From: Sulfuricella sp.
Lineage (GTDB): Bacteria; Pseudomonadota; Gammaproteobacteria; Burkholderiales; Sulfuricellaceae
Direction: 5' to 3'
DNA length: 35,818 nt
NCBI GenBank assembly: GCA_018336195.1
Contig: JAGXQV010000060.1
Location: forward strand, 1 to 35,818
Shown here in pieces: positions 17,011-25,977 of this stretch (the stretch's first letter is position 1; every line of letters begins with the position of its first letter). Below the pieces are notes generated by a model that made no database searches, was not told where the DNA came from, and worked only from the letters and a program-made list of their open reading frames with translations. The translations under genes and the position numbers were made by a program.

Positions 17011-18610
17011 GACCTATCGTCAGTGCCTTGCGGGGTTTTACCGGCGTGCGCGCCACCCCTGCGGTCGCGCCGTCGCCCGCTTTGAAGAACGCCATCAGTT
17101 GCTGCAACTGCTTGGACTGGCCGCTCATTTCCTCGGCGGTGGCCGCCAGTTCCTCGCTGCTGGAAGCATTTTGCTGGGTGACCTGGTTGAGCAGATTCAT
17201 TGCGGTATTGATTTGCGCAACGCCGACAGACTGTTCTTTCGAAGCGGCACTGATTTCCTGGACCAGGCTGGAAGTCTTGTTGATCGCCGGGACCATTTCG
17301 TCGAGGAGTTTGCCGGCTTTCTCGGAAAGCGCCACGCTGCTCTTCGCCACTTCGCCGATTTCCTGGGCGGCCACCTGGCTGCGTTCGGCGAGCTTGCGCA
17401 CTTCCGCCGCGACCACCGCGAAGCCCTTGCCCTGCTCGCCGGCACGGGCGGCTTCGATGGTGGCGTTGAGCGCCAGCAGGTTGGTCTGGTAGGCGATATC
17501 GTCGATGACGCCGATCTGGGCGGCGATTCGTTTCATGGCTTCTGCGGTCTGGCGTACTGCCTCGCCGCCTTCGGCCGCCTGCCCGGCGGCTTGCGCGGCG
17601 ATGCCGTCGGTGACCTGAGCGTTATCGGTATTCTGGTCGATCGAGGAAGATATCTGCTTAATCGATGCGCCGGTTTCCTCGACGCTCGCCGCTTGGGCGC
17701 TGGAGGCATTACCCATGTCCCAGGCTGCGGCGGACACCTCGCCCGAGGCCGACGCCAATGTCGTGGCGGCCAGTTTGACGTCGGCAACCACGCTGGCGAC
17801 ATTGCCCGCCATGGTGTTGATCGCATGCATCAAGCGGCCGACCTCATCGCGAAAGTCCGCCGGCGTCAGCATCCGCACGTCGCCCGAGGCGATGGTCTGG
17901 CAGGCGCGTGCCGCTTCCTCGATGGACTCCAATATCTTGACCAGCAACAGCCAGCGTATCCAGCCCAGCGTCACTAGCGCGCTTGCCACCATTGCACCAT
18001 GCCACGCCATGTCGCCTGCCGTTGTGCCGCCAGCGCGCATCGCCAGCAGATGTAGCCCGCCCAAAACGGCTACCACGCTAGCGACGAAGAGACTGGCCAG
18101 CGACACGCGGGTTTTCAGGCTCAAACCGCCCAAGGCGGACAGCCAACCGCGCCAGCCCGAATGGGCGACGTGCCCTTCCTTGACCGTCAGGCCGCGTGTC
18201 GTCCCTTCACGGAAACGCAGATAGAGGCGTTCCGCAGCGGTCACCTGCTCACGAGAGGGTTTGGTGCGCAAGGACATGTAACCGACGACCCGGCCATTTT
18301 CCCAAATCGGATTGGCATTGGCCTCGACCCAATAATGGTCGCCGTTCTTGCAGCGATTTTTTACCATGCCCCGCCATGGCTTGCCGCTTTGCAGGGTTCG
18401 CCATAGATCGGCATAGGCCTCCGGCGGCATGTCGGGGTGGCGCACGATATTGTGAGCCTGCCCCAGCAACTCTTCTTCGCTAAAGCCGCTGATCGCCAGG
18501 AAGGGGCGGTTCACATAGGTGATACGCCCCTTGAGATCGGTTTTTGAAACAATGTATTCGCCGTCGTTGAGATGGCGTTCCTCATGGGTGATGGGCAGAT
18601 TGACGCGCAT
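16958..18610 (-). CDS. PAS-domain (Aer-like) chemoreceptor with altered C-terminus
   Basis: A ~550-aa energy-taxis-type receptor: cytoplasmic PAS (residues ~10-120; [48 protein letters not shown]), two membrane segments close together (~168-190 and ~200-220), a HAMP-like region and the MCP signalling domain with tip [20 protein letters not shown]. The PAS pattern is that of Aer, which binds FAD, so redox sensing is likely but not proven. The C-terminus lacks the EFVRF tail: after [12 protein letters not shown] it reads [14 protein letters not shown], an out-of-frame translation of the cheW remnant. ATG 18610 is 8 nt after AAAGGG; the longer frame to 18724 enters a repeat. Confidence 0.9.
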   Translation of the reverse strand: MRVNLPITHEERHLNDGEYIVSKTDLKGRITYVNRPFLAISGFSEEELLGQAHNIVRHPDMPPEAYADLWRTLQSGKPWRGMVKNRCKNGDHYWVEANANPIWENGRVVGYMSLRTKPSREQVTAAERLYLRFREGTTRGLTVKEGHVAHSGWRGWLSALGGLSLKTRVSLASLFVASVVAVLGGLHLLAMRAGGTTAGDMAWHGAMVASALVTLGWIRWLLLVKILESIEEAARACQTIASGDVRMLTPADFRDEVGRLMHAINTMAGNVASVVADVKLAATTLASASGEVSAAAWDMGNASSAQAASVEETGASIKQISSSIDQNTDNAQVTDGIAAQAAGQAAEGGEAVRQTAEAMKRIAAQIGVIDDIAYQTNLLALNATIEAARAGEQGKGFAVVAAEVRKLAERSQVAAQEIGEVAKSSVALSEKAGKLLDEMVPAINKTSSLVQEISAASKEQSVGVAQINTAMNLLNQVTQQNASSSEELAATAEEMSGQSKQLQQLMAFFKAGDGATAGVARTPVKPRKALTIGPSARSHPPQHRLSPIHR

Positions 18611-18669
18611 TGCAGTTGCCCTTTCAAAATTTGTGATGTTTTCTGCGTAGCCGGCACGGGGGCCGCACC

Positions 18670-18811
18670 CTAGGAGCCTGTCGGGCTTAAAGGAAATCGG
18701 CTGCAATTTGTCTGGCCGGTCCATATTTCGCCGCTTTTTTGGTCAATAGAATGACTATTTGACCTGCTAACCCCGATGCGCTTCGATTCTTCAAGTCCGA
18801 CAGGCTCCTAG
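18670..18811. repeat. Palindromic element with perfect 15-bp terminal inverted repeats
   Basis: CTAGGAGCCTGTCGG (18670-18684) is the exact reverse complement of 18797-18811. The similarity continues imperfectly inward (GCTTAAAGG/ACTTGAAG), and the interior holds a small GGTCAATAG/CTATTTGACC hairpin. 142 bp, non-coding, ending ~60 nt upstream of the PAS-MCP start. MITE-like; no target duplication was identified. Confidence 0.7.
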
Positions 18812-18961
18812 TAGTCAGTCAACATGAAACGAAGGGTTGTAGGAGCGGGCCGCGTCCGCGATGCGGTGTCGCAATTTGTATCAATGTTCCTGCCGGCGAT
18901 ACTGCTCGCCTGCATGGCAGGCTCCTACCAATAACCGCCGTTTCAAGGTGACCGACTACTA
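18809..18961. repeat. Second palindromic unit with TAGTAGTC ends
   Basis: The arm 18809-18831 (TAGTAGTCAGTCAACATGAAACG) matches the reverse complement of 18939-18961 at 20 of 23 positions, and inner arms TTGTAGGAGCGGGCC and GGCAGGCTCCTACCA pair in the same way. It abuts the preceding element, sharing its CTAG end. Confidence 0.65.
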
Positions 18962-18977
18962 GTCGGTCACCTTGAAA
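18941..18977. repeat. Perfect 37-nt palindrome
   Basis: Eighteen bases (18941-18958, starting TTTCAAGGTGACC) are repeated exactly in inverse orientation at 18960-18977 around a single central C. It straddles the end of the second palindromic unit and the start of the third. As RNA or single-stranded DNA it would form a very stable hairpin. Confidence 0.85.
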
Positions 18978-18978
18978 T

Positions 18979-19100
18979 AGGATGGATGCGCGTAACTACT
19001 CAGCGGGGTTTCTCCCCTCTCCCTCTTGCGAGGGAAAGGGGCTATCGCCAGCATTTTTCGTTGGCCTGAGTAGTTAGTGCGCTATCACTTCACCCATCCT
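18979..19100. repeat. Third palindromic unit with inner GC hairpin
   Basis: Outer arms AGGATGG (18979-18985) and CCATCCT (19094-19100), middle arms TAACTACTCAG (18993-19003) and CTGAGTAGTTA (19066-19076), and an inner hairpin CCCCTCTCCCTC/GAGGGAAAGGGG (19014-19041, 11 of 12 pairs, TTGC loop) are nested concentrically. Non-coding; it ends 77 nt beyond the cheW2 stop. Confidence 0.65.
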
Positions 19101-19177
19101 GCATTCATTTTCCCCGTCGATTTACGGTGGCTGGCTACCGGCTTGCTTATTGCCAGCAAGGTCTGGCTAATTCGCGG

Positions 19178-19717
19178 TTAAGCCGCCAACAGGCCGGATG
19201 ACTCGCCGATATGCGAGAGGGTGACCATTTCATCGATGGACAGAACCTTGTCGACATCGAGGAGGATGACGAACTTGCCGGCGACCTTGCCCATGCCGCT
19301 GATGAAATCGGCGCGGATCTTGGCGCCGAAGGAAGGCGGCGGCTCGATTTCGGAGACGGGGATTTCCAGGACTTCGGAAACCGCATCGACGACGATGCCG
19401 ACGTCGTGTTTCTCGGCATCGGCTTCCACCTCGATGATGACGATGCAGGTGCGGCGGTTGATGGCGGTGCTGTCGCGCCCGAAACGGGCGGACAGGTCGA
19501 TGACCGGCACCACCCGGCCGCGCAGGTTGATGACCCCGCGGATGAAGCCGGGCATCATCGGCACGGTGGTCAATGCACCGTATTCGATGATCTCCTTGAT
19601 GTTGAGAATGCCGATGGCGAACATCTCGCCGCCCAGCAGGAAGGTCAGGTACTGGTGGTCCTCCTGGCGAGCGGCGGCGACCGCCGTCCCTTTTGCCGTT
19701 GTGGTCAGTTCACCCAT
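19178..19717 (-). CDS. cheW: Chemotaxis coupling protein CheW (copy 2)
   Basis: A 179-aa CheW, almost identical to cheW1 apart from the first ~16 and last ~12 residues. It carries the same core motifs ([39 protein letters not shown]). AAGGAG 7 nt before the ATG supports the start; it follows MCP4 by 11 nt, as cheW1 follows MCP2. It ends the long unit starting at the receiver gene 25922, and the palindrome cassette lies directly downstream. Confidence 0.94.
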   Translation of the reverse strand: MGELTTTAKGTAVAAARQEDHQYLTFLLGGEMFAIGILNIKEIIEYGALTTVPMMPGFIRGVINLRGRVVPVIDLSARFGRDSTAINRRTCIVIIEVEADAEKHDVGIVVDAVSEVLEIPVSEIEPPPSFGAKIRADFISGMGKVAGKFVILLDVDKVLSIDEMVTLSHIGESSGLLAA

Positions 19718-19728
19718 GATGTCACTCC

Positions 19729-21372
19729 TTAGAAGCGCACGAACTCGGGTTCGGCAGTCGGCGCCCCCAATCCCGCGGACTTGGCCTGAAGCGGCGCCTT
19801 GCGGGATTTGGCGGCCGCCGGCTTGGCCACCGCGCGGGAGGTGCTGCCTGCACCGCGATCGCTCACCTTGAAGAAGGCCATCAGTTGCTGCAACTGTTCG
19901 GATTGACCGCTCATTTCCTCGGCGGTGGCCGCCAGTTCTTCGCTGCTGGAGGCGTTCTGCTGGGTGATCTGGTTGAGTTGGCTCATCGCGGTGTTGACCT
20001 GCGACACCCCGGCGGATTGCTCTTCCGAAGCGGCGGTGATTTCCTGCACCAGGTCGGAGGTCTTGTTGATCGCCGGGACCATTTCGTCGAGCAGCTTGCC
20101 GGCCTTCTCGGAAAGCGCCACGCTGCTCTTCGCCACTTCGCCGATTTCCTGGGCGGCCACCTGGCTGCGTTCGGCGAGCTTGCGCACTTCCGCCGCCACC
20201 ACCGCGAAGCCCTTGCCGTGCTCGCCGGCGCGGGCTGCCTCGATGGCGGCGTTGAGAGCGAGCATGTTGGTCTGGTAGGCGATATCGTCGATGATGCCGA
20301 TCTTGTCGGCGATTTGCTTCATCGCCTCGGCGGTCTGCTTGACCGCCTCGCCGCCTTCGACAGCCTGTTTGGCGGCTTGCGAGGCCATGCCGTCGGTAAC
20401 TTTGGAGTTTTCGGTGTTCTGGTTGATCGAGGCGCTCATCTGCTCGATGGAAGCACTGGTTTCCTCGACGCTGGCCGCTTGTTCGCTGGATGCCTGGGAG
20501 AGCGACTGGGCGGTCGCCGAGACTTCCTCGGAAGCGCTGGAAATGTTGTCGGTGGCGCCGCGTACTTCACCGATGATCTGGGAGAGCTTATCCACCATGT
20601 TTTCCATGGCGGTTAGCAACATCCCGGTTTCATCGGTGGAGGTCACCACGATCTTGGTGGTCAGGTCGCCTTCGGCCAACTGGTTGGCAACGCCGACAGC
20701 CTGGTTGAGCGGCACGGTGATCGAGCGGGTGACCCAGAAGGCAATGCTGACGCCGAACAGGGCTGCAACGATGGCCACCACAATCATCAGCGTGCGTGCC
20801 GCCTCGTAGGCTTTCGCCGCAGCTGATGCAGCCTCGTCATTCAGCTTGTATTCCAGGTTTACCAATTCATCCAGCCTGTCCAGCCATTTCCGTTGTGGTG
20901 GGCGGACTTCCTTAAGCAAGGTTGTGGTAGCTTCAGCAGACTTATTTTCCAGACCCAACTGTATAGCCTTATCCACTGTCGGCTTGGTTTCCTTCTGTGC
21001 TTCCTTGATCTGGGCCAACAGCTGCTTCTCTTCGTTGGTGGTACCCGGCAGATCGTTGAACATTTTTTCAAGCTTTTCCGTCGCGGTGGCATACTTGGAG
21101 CGCGCAAGCTCAACCCGCTCTTTCTCCTTTTGCATGTCGGACATTTCGGTCAGCAGCACCACATTGCGAACCGCTACCGAGATATTGCGTACTGCGCCAC
21201 GCATTTCGACGACCAGCTTGGTTTCCTCGCTATTGACCTTGACGATTTCATCAATGTTGCCATTCATCGCCGCCATACGGGTAATCCCAATGATTGCCAT
21301 CGCAAACATCAACAACATCAACAAACCGAAACCCAGACCTAGCCGCGTTCCAATTTTCATATTCTTGAACAT
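19729..21372 (-). CDS. Methyl-accepting chemotaxis protein (MCP4)
   Basis: A 547-aa chemoreceptor. TM1 is at ~10-32, then a helical four-helix-bundle sensor (~33-190; [36 protein letters not shown]), TM2 ~192-214, HAMP ([21 protein letters not shown]) and the signalling block shared with MCP2/MCP3. It ends PEFVRF. AAGGAG 6 nt before the ATG fixes the start. It follows cheA by 55 nt and precedes cheW2. The sensor is unlike that of MCP3 and only distantly like that of MCP2, so input differs while output is the same. Confidence 0.93.
   Translation of the reverse strand: MFKNMKIGTRLGLGFGLLMLLMFAMAIIGITRMAAMNGNIDEIVKVNSEETKLVVEMRGAVRNISVAVRNVVLLTEMSDMQKEKERVELARSKYATATEKLEKMFNDLPGTTNEEKQLLAQIKEAQKETKPTVDKAIQLGLENKSAEATTTLLKEVRPPQRKWLDRLDELVNLEYKLNDEAASAAAKAYEAARTLMIVVAIVAALFGVSIAFWVTRSITVPLNQAVGVANQLAEGDLTTKIVVTSTDETGMLLTAMENMVDKLSQIIGEVRGATDNISSASEEVSATAQSLSQASSEQAASVEETSASIEQMSASINQNTENSKVTDGMASQAAKQAVEGGEAVKQTAEAMKQIADKIGIIDDIAYQTNMLALNAAIEAARAGEHGKGFAVVAAEVRKLAERSQVAAQEIGEVAKSSVALSEKAGKLLDEMVPAINKTSDLVQEITAASEEQSAGVSQVNTAMSQLNQITQQNASSSEELAATAEEMSGQSEQLQQLMAFFKVSDRGAGSTSRAVAKPAAAKSRKAPLQAKSAGLGAPTAEPEFVRF
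19860..20590 (-). repeat. Near-identical MCP signalling block, copy 3
   Basis: The MCP4 copy of the block described at 13340-14060. Protein differences from MCP2 within the block are few (e.g. [16 protein letters not shown] versus [21 protein letters not shown] versus AGVSQ). Together with the adjacent cheW copies it gives two direct repeats ~6 kb apart. Confidence 0.85.
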
Positions 21373-21427
21373 GATGTACTCCTTGAAATGATTTGAATAA
21401 ATTTACTGGATTCCAACCGCCGGTTTC

Positions 21428-23608
21428 CTACTGCGTGACCATATCCCGGGTTTCCCTGCCTACCGCTTGCTGAATCAATGCCGGCACGTCGAGGATCAGC
21501 GCGACGTCGCCGCTGCCCAGGATGGTCGAACCGCTGATGCCTTTGAGATTGCCGAACAACTTGCCGAGCGGCTTGATGACCGTCTGGAATTCGCCCATCA
21601 GTTGATCCACCACGAACCCGGCTTTCTGGTTGCCGTACTGTACCACCACGATGTTTTCCCGGCGCCCCGGTTTGCCCGGTTCGCGGAACTGTTCACGCAA
21701 GCGGACAAAGGGCAGCGCCGCGCCGCGCAGGTTGATGAAATCGCGGCCCTGGCTTTCCTGGCGTTCGGCCTCGCTGAGTTCCATGCATTCCACCACCATG
21801 TCGAGTGGCACCACGTAGGAGGCGCTGCCCACCCCCATCAGGAAACCGTCGATGATCGCCAGGGTGAGGGGCAGGCGGATGCGGGTGGTGGAACCGACAT
21901 CCTCCTGCGAATCGAGTTCGATGGTGCCGCGCAATGCTTCGATGTTGCGGCGCACCACGTCCATGCCCACCCCGCGCCCGGAGAGGTTGGTGACCTGCTC
22001 GGCGGTGGAGAAGCCCGGCGCGAAGATCAGGTTGTAGATTTCCTGGTCGGACAAGCTTTGGCCGGCTTCGACCACGCCTTTCTCGATGGCTTTCTTGAGG
22101 ATTCTTTCCTTGTTCAGGCCGCCGCCGTCGTCGCCGACCTCGATGACGATGCTGCCCGATTCGTGGTAGGCGTTGAGGCGCACCTTGCCGCGTGCCGGCT
22201 TGCCTTTCGCCAAGCGCACTTCGGGGGACTCGATACCGTGATCCATGGAATTGCGCACCAGGTGCATGAGCGGGTCGCCGATGCGATCCACCACGGTCTT
22301 GTCCAGTTCGGTTTCCGCGCCGCCGATGGACAACTCGATGTCCTTGCCCAGCTCGCGGCTGACGTCGCGCACCACCCGGTTGAAGCGCTTGAAGGTTTCG
22401 CCGATCTGCACCATGCGCAATTGCAGGGCGCTGTCGCGGATTTCCTCGACCAGTCGCGATACGTTGGAAGTTGCTTCCTGGAGCAGGGTGTCGCCGCCGC
22501 GTTGCGAGAGGAGGGTGGCGGAAGCCCCGGCGATCACCAGTTCGCCCACCAGATTAATCAGTTGGTCGAGGCGCTCCGCGTCGACCCGGATCACCTGGCT
22601 CTCCTTGGCCTTGATTTCCTTCACCTGCTTCTGTTTTTCCAGGGCGGCATCCACCACTTGGGGCGCGACGATGCCCTCGCTGACCAGGATTTCGCCGATT
22701 GGCGGCTTGGCCCCGCCCGCTTCCGCGCGCTTGCCCTGGAAGTCGATGATTTGCGCCAGTTCATGCTCGGTGAGGGTGCCGCATTTGACCAGGATTTGCC
22801 CGAGCCTCATGTCCTCTTCGGGGAGTTCCTGGATGAAGTGCACGTATTCGGCGATGCGGCTGCGCGGCGGGATGATGTGGATCTGCGCATCGTCGTGGAC
22901 GAACTCGAAGATCCCCTCGATGGCGGCCTTGTCGGCGTTGCTGTGAAAGCTGATTTCATAGCCGAGGTAGCAGGCTTCCGCATCCATTTCCTGGAGCGGG
23001 GGAAGTCCTTCGTGGAGGGTGGTGATGGCGACGATTTGCCCGAGCTTGCCCATGTAGCGCAGGAACGAGAGGGGGTCCATGCCGTTGCGCAGCACGTCAT
23101 GGCTGAAACGCAGGGAAATGTGCCAGTTGTCGGTTTCCGCCCGGTCGCCGCCCATTCTTTCCACGTGCTCGTCCGCCGATGCGGGCGTCGAGACGGCGGA
23201 AGCGGCAGGCTTGCCGGCCCCCAGATACACGGAGAGCTTTTCCATCAATGCGGCGCCGGTGGCGCGCCCGTTCTCGTCCAGCCCGTCGGCGCCCGCTTCC
23301 AGCGCATCGATCATGGTGGCGATATGGTCGCCGCACGCCAGAAACAACGCGACCAGGCCCGCATCCATTTCCACTTTGCCGGCGCGCACCTTGTCCAGTA
23401 CGCTTTCGGCGACGTGGGTGAAGGCGACGATGTCGTCCAGGCCGAACAGCCCTGCCGAGCCCTTGATGGTGTGCGCCGCGCGGAAAATGGCGTTGATGCT
23501 TTCGTCGCGGTCGGCGGCGTTTTCAATGTCGTACAGCGCATCTTCCATTGCCTGCAGCAATTCGCGGCTTTCGACGATGAGGGTTTGCAGTGCCGGGTCC
23601 ATACTCAT
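21428..23608 (-). CDS. cheA: Chemotaxis histidine kinase CheA
   Basis: A 726-aa CheA, the kinase of the receptor array, phosphorylating CheY and CheB. Hpt domain ~1-105 with phospho-site H46 (AAHTIKGSAGLFG), a middle region to ~335 with no P2 domain I can recognise (ILVKCGTLTEHELAQI, ILVSEGIVAPQVV repeat-like segments), dimerisation ~345-400 (RLDQLINLVGELVI), the ATPase domain with N box LVRNSMDHGIE, G1 GDDGGGLN and G2 GRGVGMDVV, and the CheW-like regulatory domain to the end. ATG 23608 is 6 nt after GAGGAG. Only one cheA is in the window, so all MCPs here presumably feed it. Confidence 0.96.
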   Translation of the reverse strand: MSMDPALQTLIVESRELLQAMEDALYDIENAADRDESINAIFRAAHTIKGSAGLFGLDDIVAFTHVAESVLDKVRAGKVEMDAGLVALFLACGDHIATMIDALEAGADGLDENGRATGAALMEKLSVYLGAGKPAASAVSTPASADEHVERMGGDRAETDNWHISLRFSHDVLRNGMDPLSFLRYMGKLGQIVAITTLHEGLPPLQEMDAEACYLGYEISFHSNADKAAIEGIFEFVHDDAQIHIIPPRSRIAEYVHFIQELPEEDMRLGQILVKCGTLTEHELAQIIDFQGKRAEAGGAKPPIGEILVSEGIVAPQVVDAALEKQKQVKEIKAKESQVIRVDAERLDQLINLVGELVIAGASATLLSQRGGDTLLQEATSNVSRLVEEIRDSALQLRMVQIGETFKRFNRVVRDVSRELGKDIELSIGGAETELDKTVVDRIGDPLMHLVRNSMDHGIESPEVRLAKGKPARGKVRLNAYHESGSIVIEVGDDGGGLNKERILKKAIEKGVVEAGQSLSDQEIYNLIFAPGFSTAEQVTNLSGRGVGMDVVRRNIEALRGTIELDSQEDVGSTTRIRLPLTLAIIDGFLMGVGSASYVVPLDMVVECMELSEAERQESQGRDFINLRGAALPFVRLREQFREPGKPGRRENIVVVQYGNQKAGFVVDQLMGEFQTVIKPLGKLFGNLKGISGSTILGSGDVALILDVPALIQQAVGRETRDMVTQ

Positions 23609-23633
23609 GATGTACTCCTCAGGGTGTCCGCGC

Positions 23634-23939
23634 TTATTGCGCGCAGGAAGGAATGACGACCGGGTCGCCGAAAAATGCCGTCATGTTGCAGATATCCAGC
23701 ACTTCCCGCACCGCCGGACTGTGGCCGGTGAGGCGCAGACGGCCATTGCGCGCCAGGCATTCGTTTTTTGCCGCGATCAGCAGTTGCAGGCCGGCGCTGT
23801 CCATTTCGCTGACTTGCGACAGATCGATTTCCAGTTCCGGCGAGGCGGACAGGGTGGCGATCAGTTGCTCCTTGAGGTCGGCGGCGGTAAAAATGGTCAT
23901 CTCGCCTTCGGGACGGAGTTGCTGGGCAGGGTTGTTCAT
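23634..23939 (-). CDS. STAS-domain protein (anti-anti-sigma-like)
   Basis: A 101-aa single STAS domain of the SpoIIAA/MlaB type: EGEMTIFTAADLKEQL, ELEIDLSQVSEMDSAGLQLL, CNMTAFFG. The potentially phosphorylated serine S48 lies in the DSAG motif. Such proteins act as phosphorylation-switched partners of serine kinases or other signalling proteins. No anti-sigma kinase or phosphatase is encoded nearby. It sits between cheY and cheA (25 nt before cheA), with GAGGAG 6 nt before its ATG, so it is an integral member of the chemosensory operon; its partner is unknown. Confidence 0.88.
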   Translation of the reverse strand: MNNPAQQLRPEGEMTIFTAADLKEQLIATLSASPELEIDLSQVSEMDSAGLQLLIAAKNECLARNGRLRLTGHSPAVREVLDICNMTAFFGDPVVIPSCAQ

Positions 23940-23956
23940 GGTGAACTCCTCTCCGG

Positions 23957-24325
23957 TTAAGGAAGAATCAGCTTGGAAACCGCCGTCAGCATCTGCTCCG
24001 GCTTGAAGGGTTTGACCACCCAGGCTTTGGCGCCGGCGGCCTGACCAGCGGATTTCTTGTCTTCGCCGGCTTCGGTGGTGAGCATGATGACCGGGGTGAA
24101 CTTGTAGGCCGGCAGCTTTTTTACTTCCTGGACGAAAGTGATGCCGTCCATGTTGGGCATGTTGACGTCGCTGACGATCAGATGGACTTTTTGCCCGGTG
24201 AGCTTGCTCAGGGCGTCCTTGCCGTCACAGCCTTCGATGATGTCGTAGCCGGCACCCTTGAGGGCAATCGATACGACCTGGCGCAAGGTGGCTGAGTCGT
24301 CGACGATCATGATGGTTTTGGCCAT
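23957..24325 (-). CDS. cheY: Chemotaxis response regulator CheY
   Basis: A 122-aa stand-alone receiver. The acidic pair D9/D10, phosphoacceptor D53 (IVSDVNMPNMDG), the Thr of MLTTEAG and the Lys of VVKPFKP are all present. AGGAGG lies 8 nt before the ATG. Its position beside cheA and its sequence suit the CheY that carries the signal to the flagellar motor or other output. No cheZ is present, so dephosphorylation must rely on another activity. Confidence 0.92.
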   Translation of the reverse strand: MAKTIMIVDDSATLRQVVSIALKGAGYDIIEGCDGKDALSKLTGQKVHLIVSDVNMPNMDGITFVQEVKKLPAYKFTPVIMLTTEAGEDKKSAGQAAGAKAWVVKPFKPEQMLTAVSKLILP

Positions 24326-24337
24326 GGTGTATTCCTC

Positions 24338-25528
24338 CTAGAAAAAAGTGATTTCGTCGTCCGCGGCGGCAAGCTGTTTGCCGGAGTGGATGTGGCGTTC
24401 CTCGCTGGTTGCGTAGGAACGCTCCAGTTCATGCAACAAGCCCGACCAGTCGATGGCCATCAGCCGCCCCTGTTCGTGGTATTTCTGCTCGCTTTGCGCC
24501 ATGTAGGCCGGGAAGGCGGTGATGTTGTCGCGCACGTGGCACAGTATCTGGCTGACCCGGTCCTGGAACTGGAACTGCACCAGCGATTCGGCGACTTCGT
24601 TCTTGATGCCGGTGCCGGTGGTGCGCAGGATGTTTGCCGCTTCCGTCAGGCCGCCGGTGACTTCGCGGAATTCTTCGAGCACGCCGTGCAAGGCGGCTTC
24701 CGACTGGGTGACCGAGGCGGCGTCGGCGTCGGCGGATTTTTCCGCGACCTGATAGGATGAGCTGATGGCGGCGCTGATGATCTGGACTTTCTCGCTGATC
24801 TGGCGGCCGGTTTCCCCGGACAGGTTGGAGAGCTTGCGCACCTCGTCGGCCACCACCGCGAAGCCGCGCCCGGCTTCCCCGGCACGCGCCGCCTCGATGG
24901 CGGCGTTGAGGGCGAGCAGGTTGGTGCGGTCGGCGATGCTGGCGACCGAGGCGGCCATCTCTTTCAACTGGTCGATGAATTGCACCAGGTTGCCCACGCT
25001 GCCCAGCAGTTCGCTGCCATGGCTCAAGGTGTCGCGCATCGACTGGATCACCGTTTGCAGGCGGGTTTCGCTCCGCGAGAAGATCGCCACCAAACCCTGC
25101 GGATTGTCCACCGATTCGGCGGACAGGCTGGAAGCGCGAATCGCTTCATCGAGTTTTTCGACGATCCCGGAGAAACGCCCGGTCAGTTCTATCATGGCCT
25201 GTTCGCTTTGGCCGCGCCCGGTTTCGATCTGCTTGACCCACAGCGAGGTCACCTCGTTTTCCATGCGGCCCAGCCCGTCCAGAAAGGCTTCGACATCGGC
25301 CCGGTAACGCGAACAACATTCATGCTCGCGGTCCTCCGCCAGGGCTTGCGCCATCGCGGTCTGGCGCTTGGCCTGGACGACCCCGGCTACCACGCCAACC
25401 GCGATTAATCCCGCGGCGGCGGCGAGATTGGCGATTCCCACGCCGCCCAGCAGCGGCAGGGCCACGGCGCCCAGCGCTGCCGGCACCACGGGAAACCAAC
25501 CATTCGAATAAGACATGTCGTTGTTCAT
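24338..25528 (-). CDS. Short membrane-anchored MCP-like protein without sensor domain
   Basis: A 396-aa protein with two closely spaced hydrophobic segments at ~12-52 ([30 protein letters not shown]), no periplasmic domain and no HAMP, then a helical region and an MCP signalling segment around 195-260 ([37 protein letters not shown]). The tip differs from the other MCPs (DRTNLLALN rather than AYQTN). It ends DEITFF, a distinct tail ending in paired aromatics. It sits 12 nt before cheY. It may sense an internal signal or act as an array scaffold; the function is not known from the sequence. Confidence 0.85.
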   Translation of the reverse strand: MNNDMSYSNGWFPVVPAALGAVALPLLGGVGIANLAAAAGLIAVGVVAGVVQAKRQTAMAQALAEDREHECCSRYRADVEAFLDGLGRMENEVTSLWVKQIETGRGQSEQAMIELTGRFSGIVEKLDEAIRASSLSAESVDNPQGLVAIFSRSETRLQTVIQSMRDTLSHGSELLGSVGNLVQFIDQLKEMAASVASIADRTNLLALNAAIEAARAGEAGRGFAVVADEVRKLSNLSGETGRQISEKVQIISAAISSSYQVAEKSADADAASVTQSEAALHGVLEEFREVTGGLTEAANILRTTGTGIKNEVAESLVQFQFQDRVSQILCHVRDNITAFPAYMAQSEQKYHEQGRLMAIDWSGLLHELERSYATSEERHIHSGKQLAAADDEITFF

Positions 25529-25538
25529 GTGGCCCCCT

Positions 25539-25922
25539 TTAGCCGTGCGAGTCGGGTTTTGCGCTGCCGGCCAGATCGCTCAGCAATCCGCTCAATTTTC
25601 CAAAATCCCGGGATTTATCGAGAAAGTGGTCGGCGCCCAGGGAAAAGCACTTATCCCGATATTGTGGAAAACCATGGTTGGTCAGGACGATGAACTGCGC
25701 TTTTCCCCGTGCGGGTCGGGCTTGGCGCAGAACCTCCATGCCGCTGCCGCTGGCGAGATGCAGGTCGAGGATCACCACATCCGGCTGTGCGTTGTGTATG
25801 GCGTGCAAGGCACCTTCCTGAGTATTCGCCTCGGCCACCACGTGGATGCCGTCGATCTCGGCAGCCACGGCACGCAGGCGATTCAGGATTTCCGGCGAGT
25901 CCTCGATAAAGCATATTTTCAT
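25539..25922 (-). CDS. CheY-like single-domain response regulator
   Basis: A 127-aa receiver with E7/D8, phosphoacceptor D53 ([17 protein letters not shown]), Thr in VLTNHG and Lys in FLDKSRDF. The sequence after the fold ([13 protein letters not shown]) is too short for an output domain. I prefer ATG 25922 ([11 protein letters not shown]) over the upstream GTG 25940; AGGA lies ~10 nt away and the GTG has no binding site. It is the first gene of the long unit that runs through cheY and cheA to cheW2, with composite promoter copy C 56 nt upstream. The cognate kinase is not clear; it belongs to the NarL/LuxR receiver type rather than CheY proper. Confidence 0.85.
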   Translation of the reverse strand: MKICFIEDSPEILNRLRAVAAEIDGIHVVAEANTQEGALHAIHNAQPDVVILDLHLASGSGMEVLRQARPARGKAQFIVLTNHGFPQYRDKCFSLGADHFLDKSRDFGKLSGLLSDLAGSAKPDSHG

Positions 25923-25977
25923 TTGGCGGCCATCCTGCACTTGTTTGATGGTGCCATGATGCCGTTTGGGGCCAAGG

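Noticed and set aside
18611..18724. Longer N-terminus for the PAS-MCP
   Set aside because: The in-frame extension runs into the palindromic element at 18670 and lacks a ribosome binding site; ATG 18610 has AAAGGG at 8 nt and starts the Aer-like sequence.
18837..18930. Further copy of the TAGGA-type regulator dyad (TGTAGGAGC ... GCTCCTACC)
   Set aside because: These TAGGAG sequences are arms of a palindromic repeat ~70 bp apart, lack the N4 spacing and the downstream GATATTTTT box, and do not precede a start at the right distance.
21467..23656. Plus-strand open frame of 729 codons
   Set aside because: It is the exact antisense shadow of cheA, with no recognisable domains.
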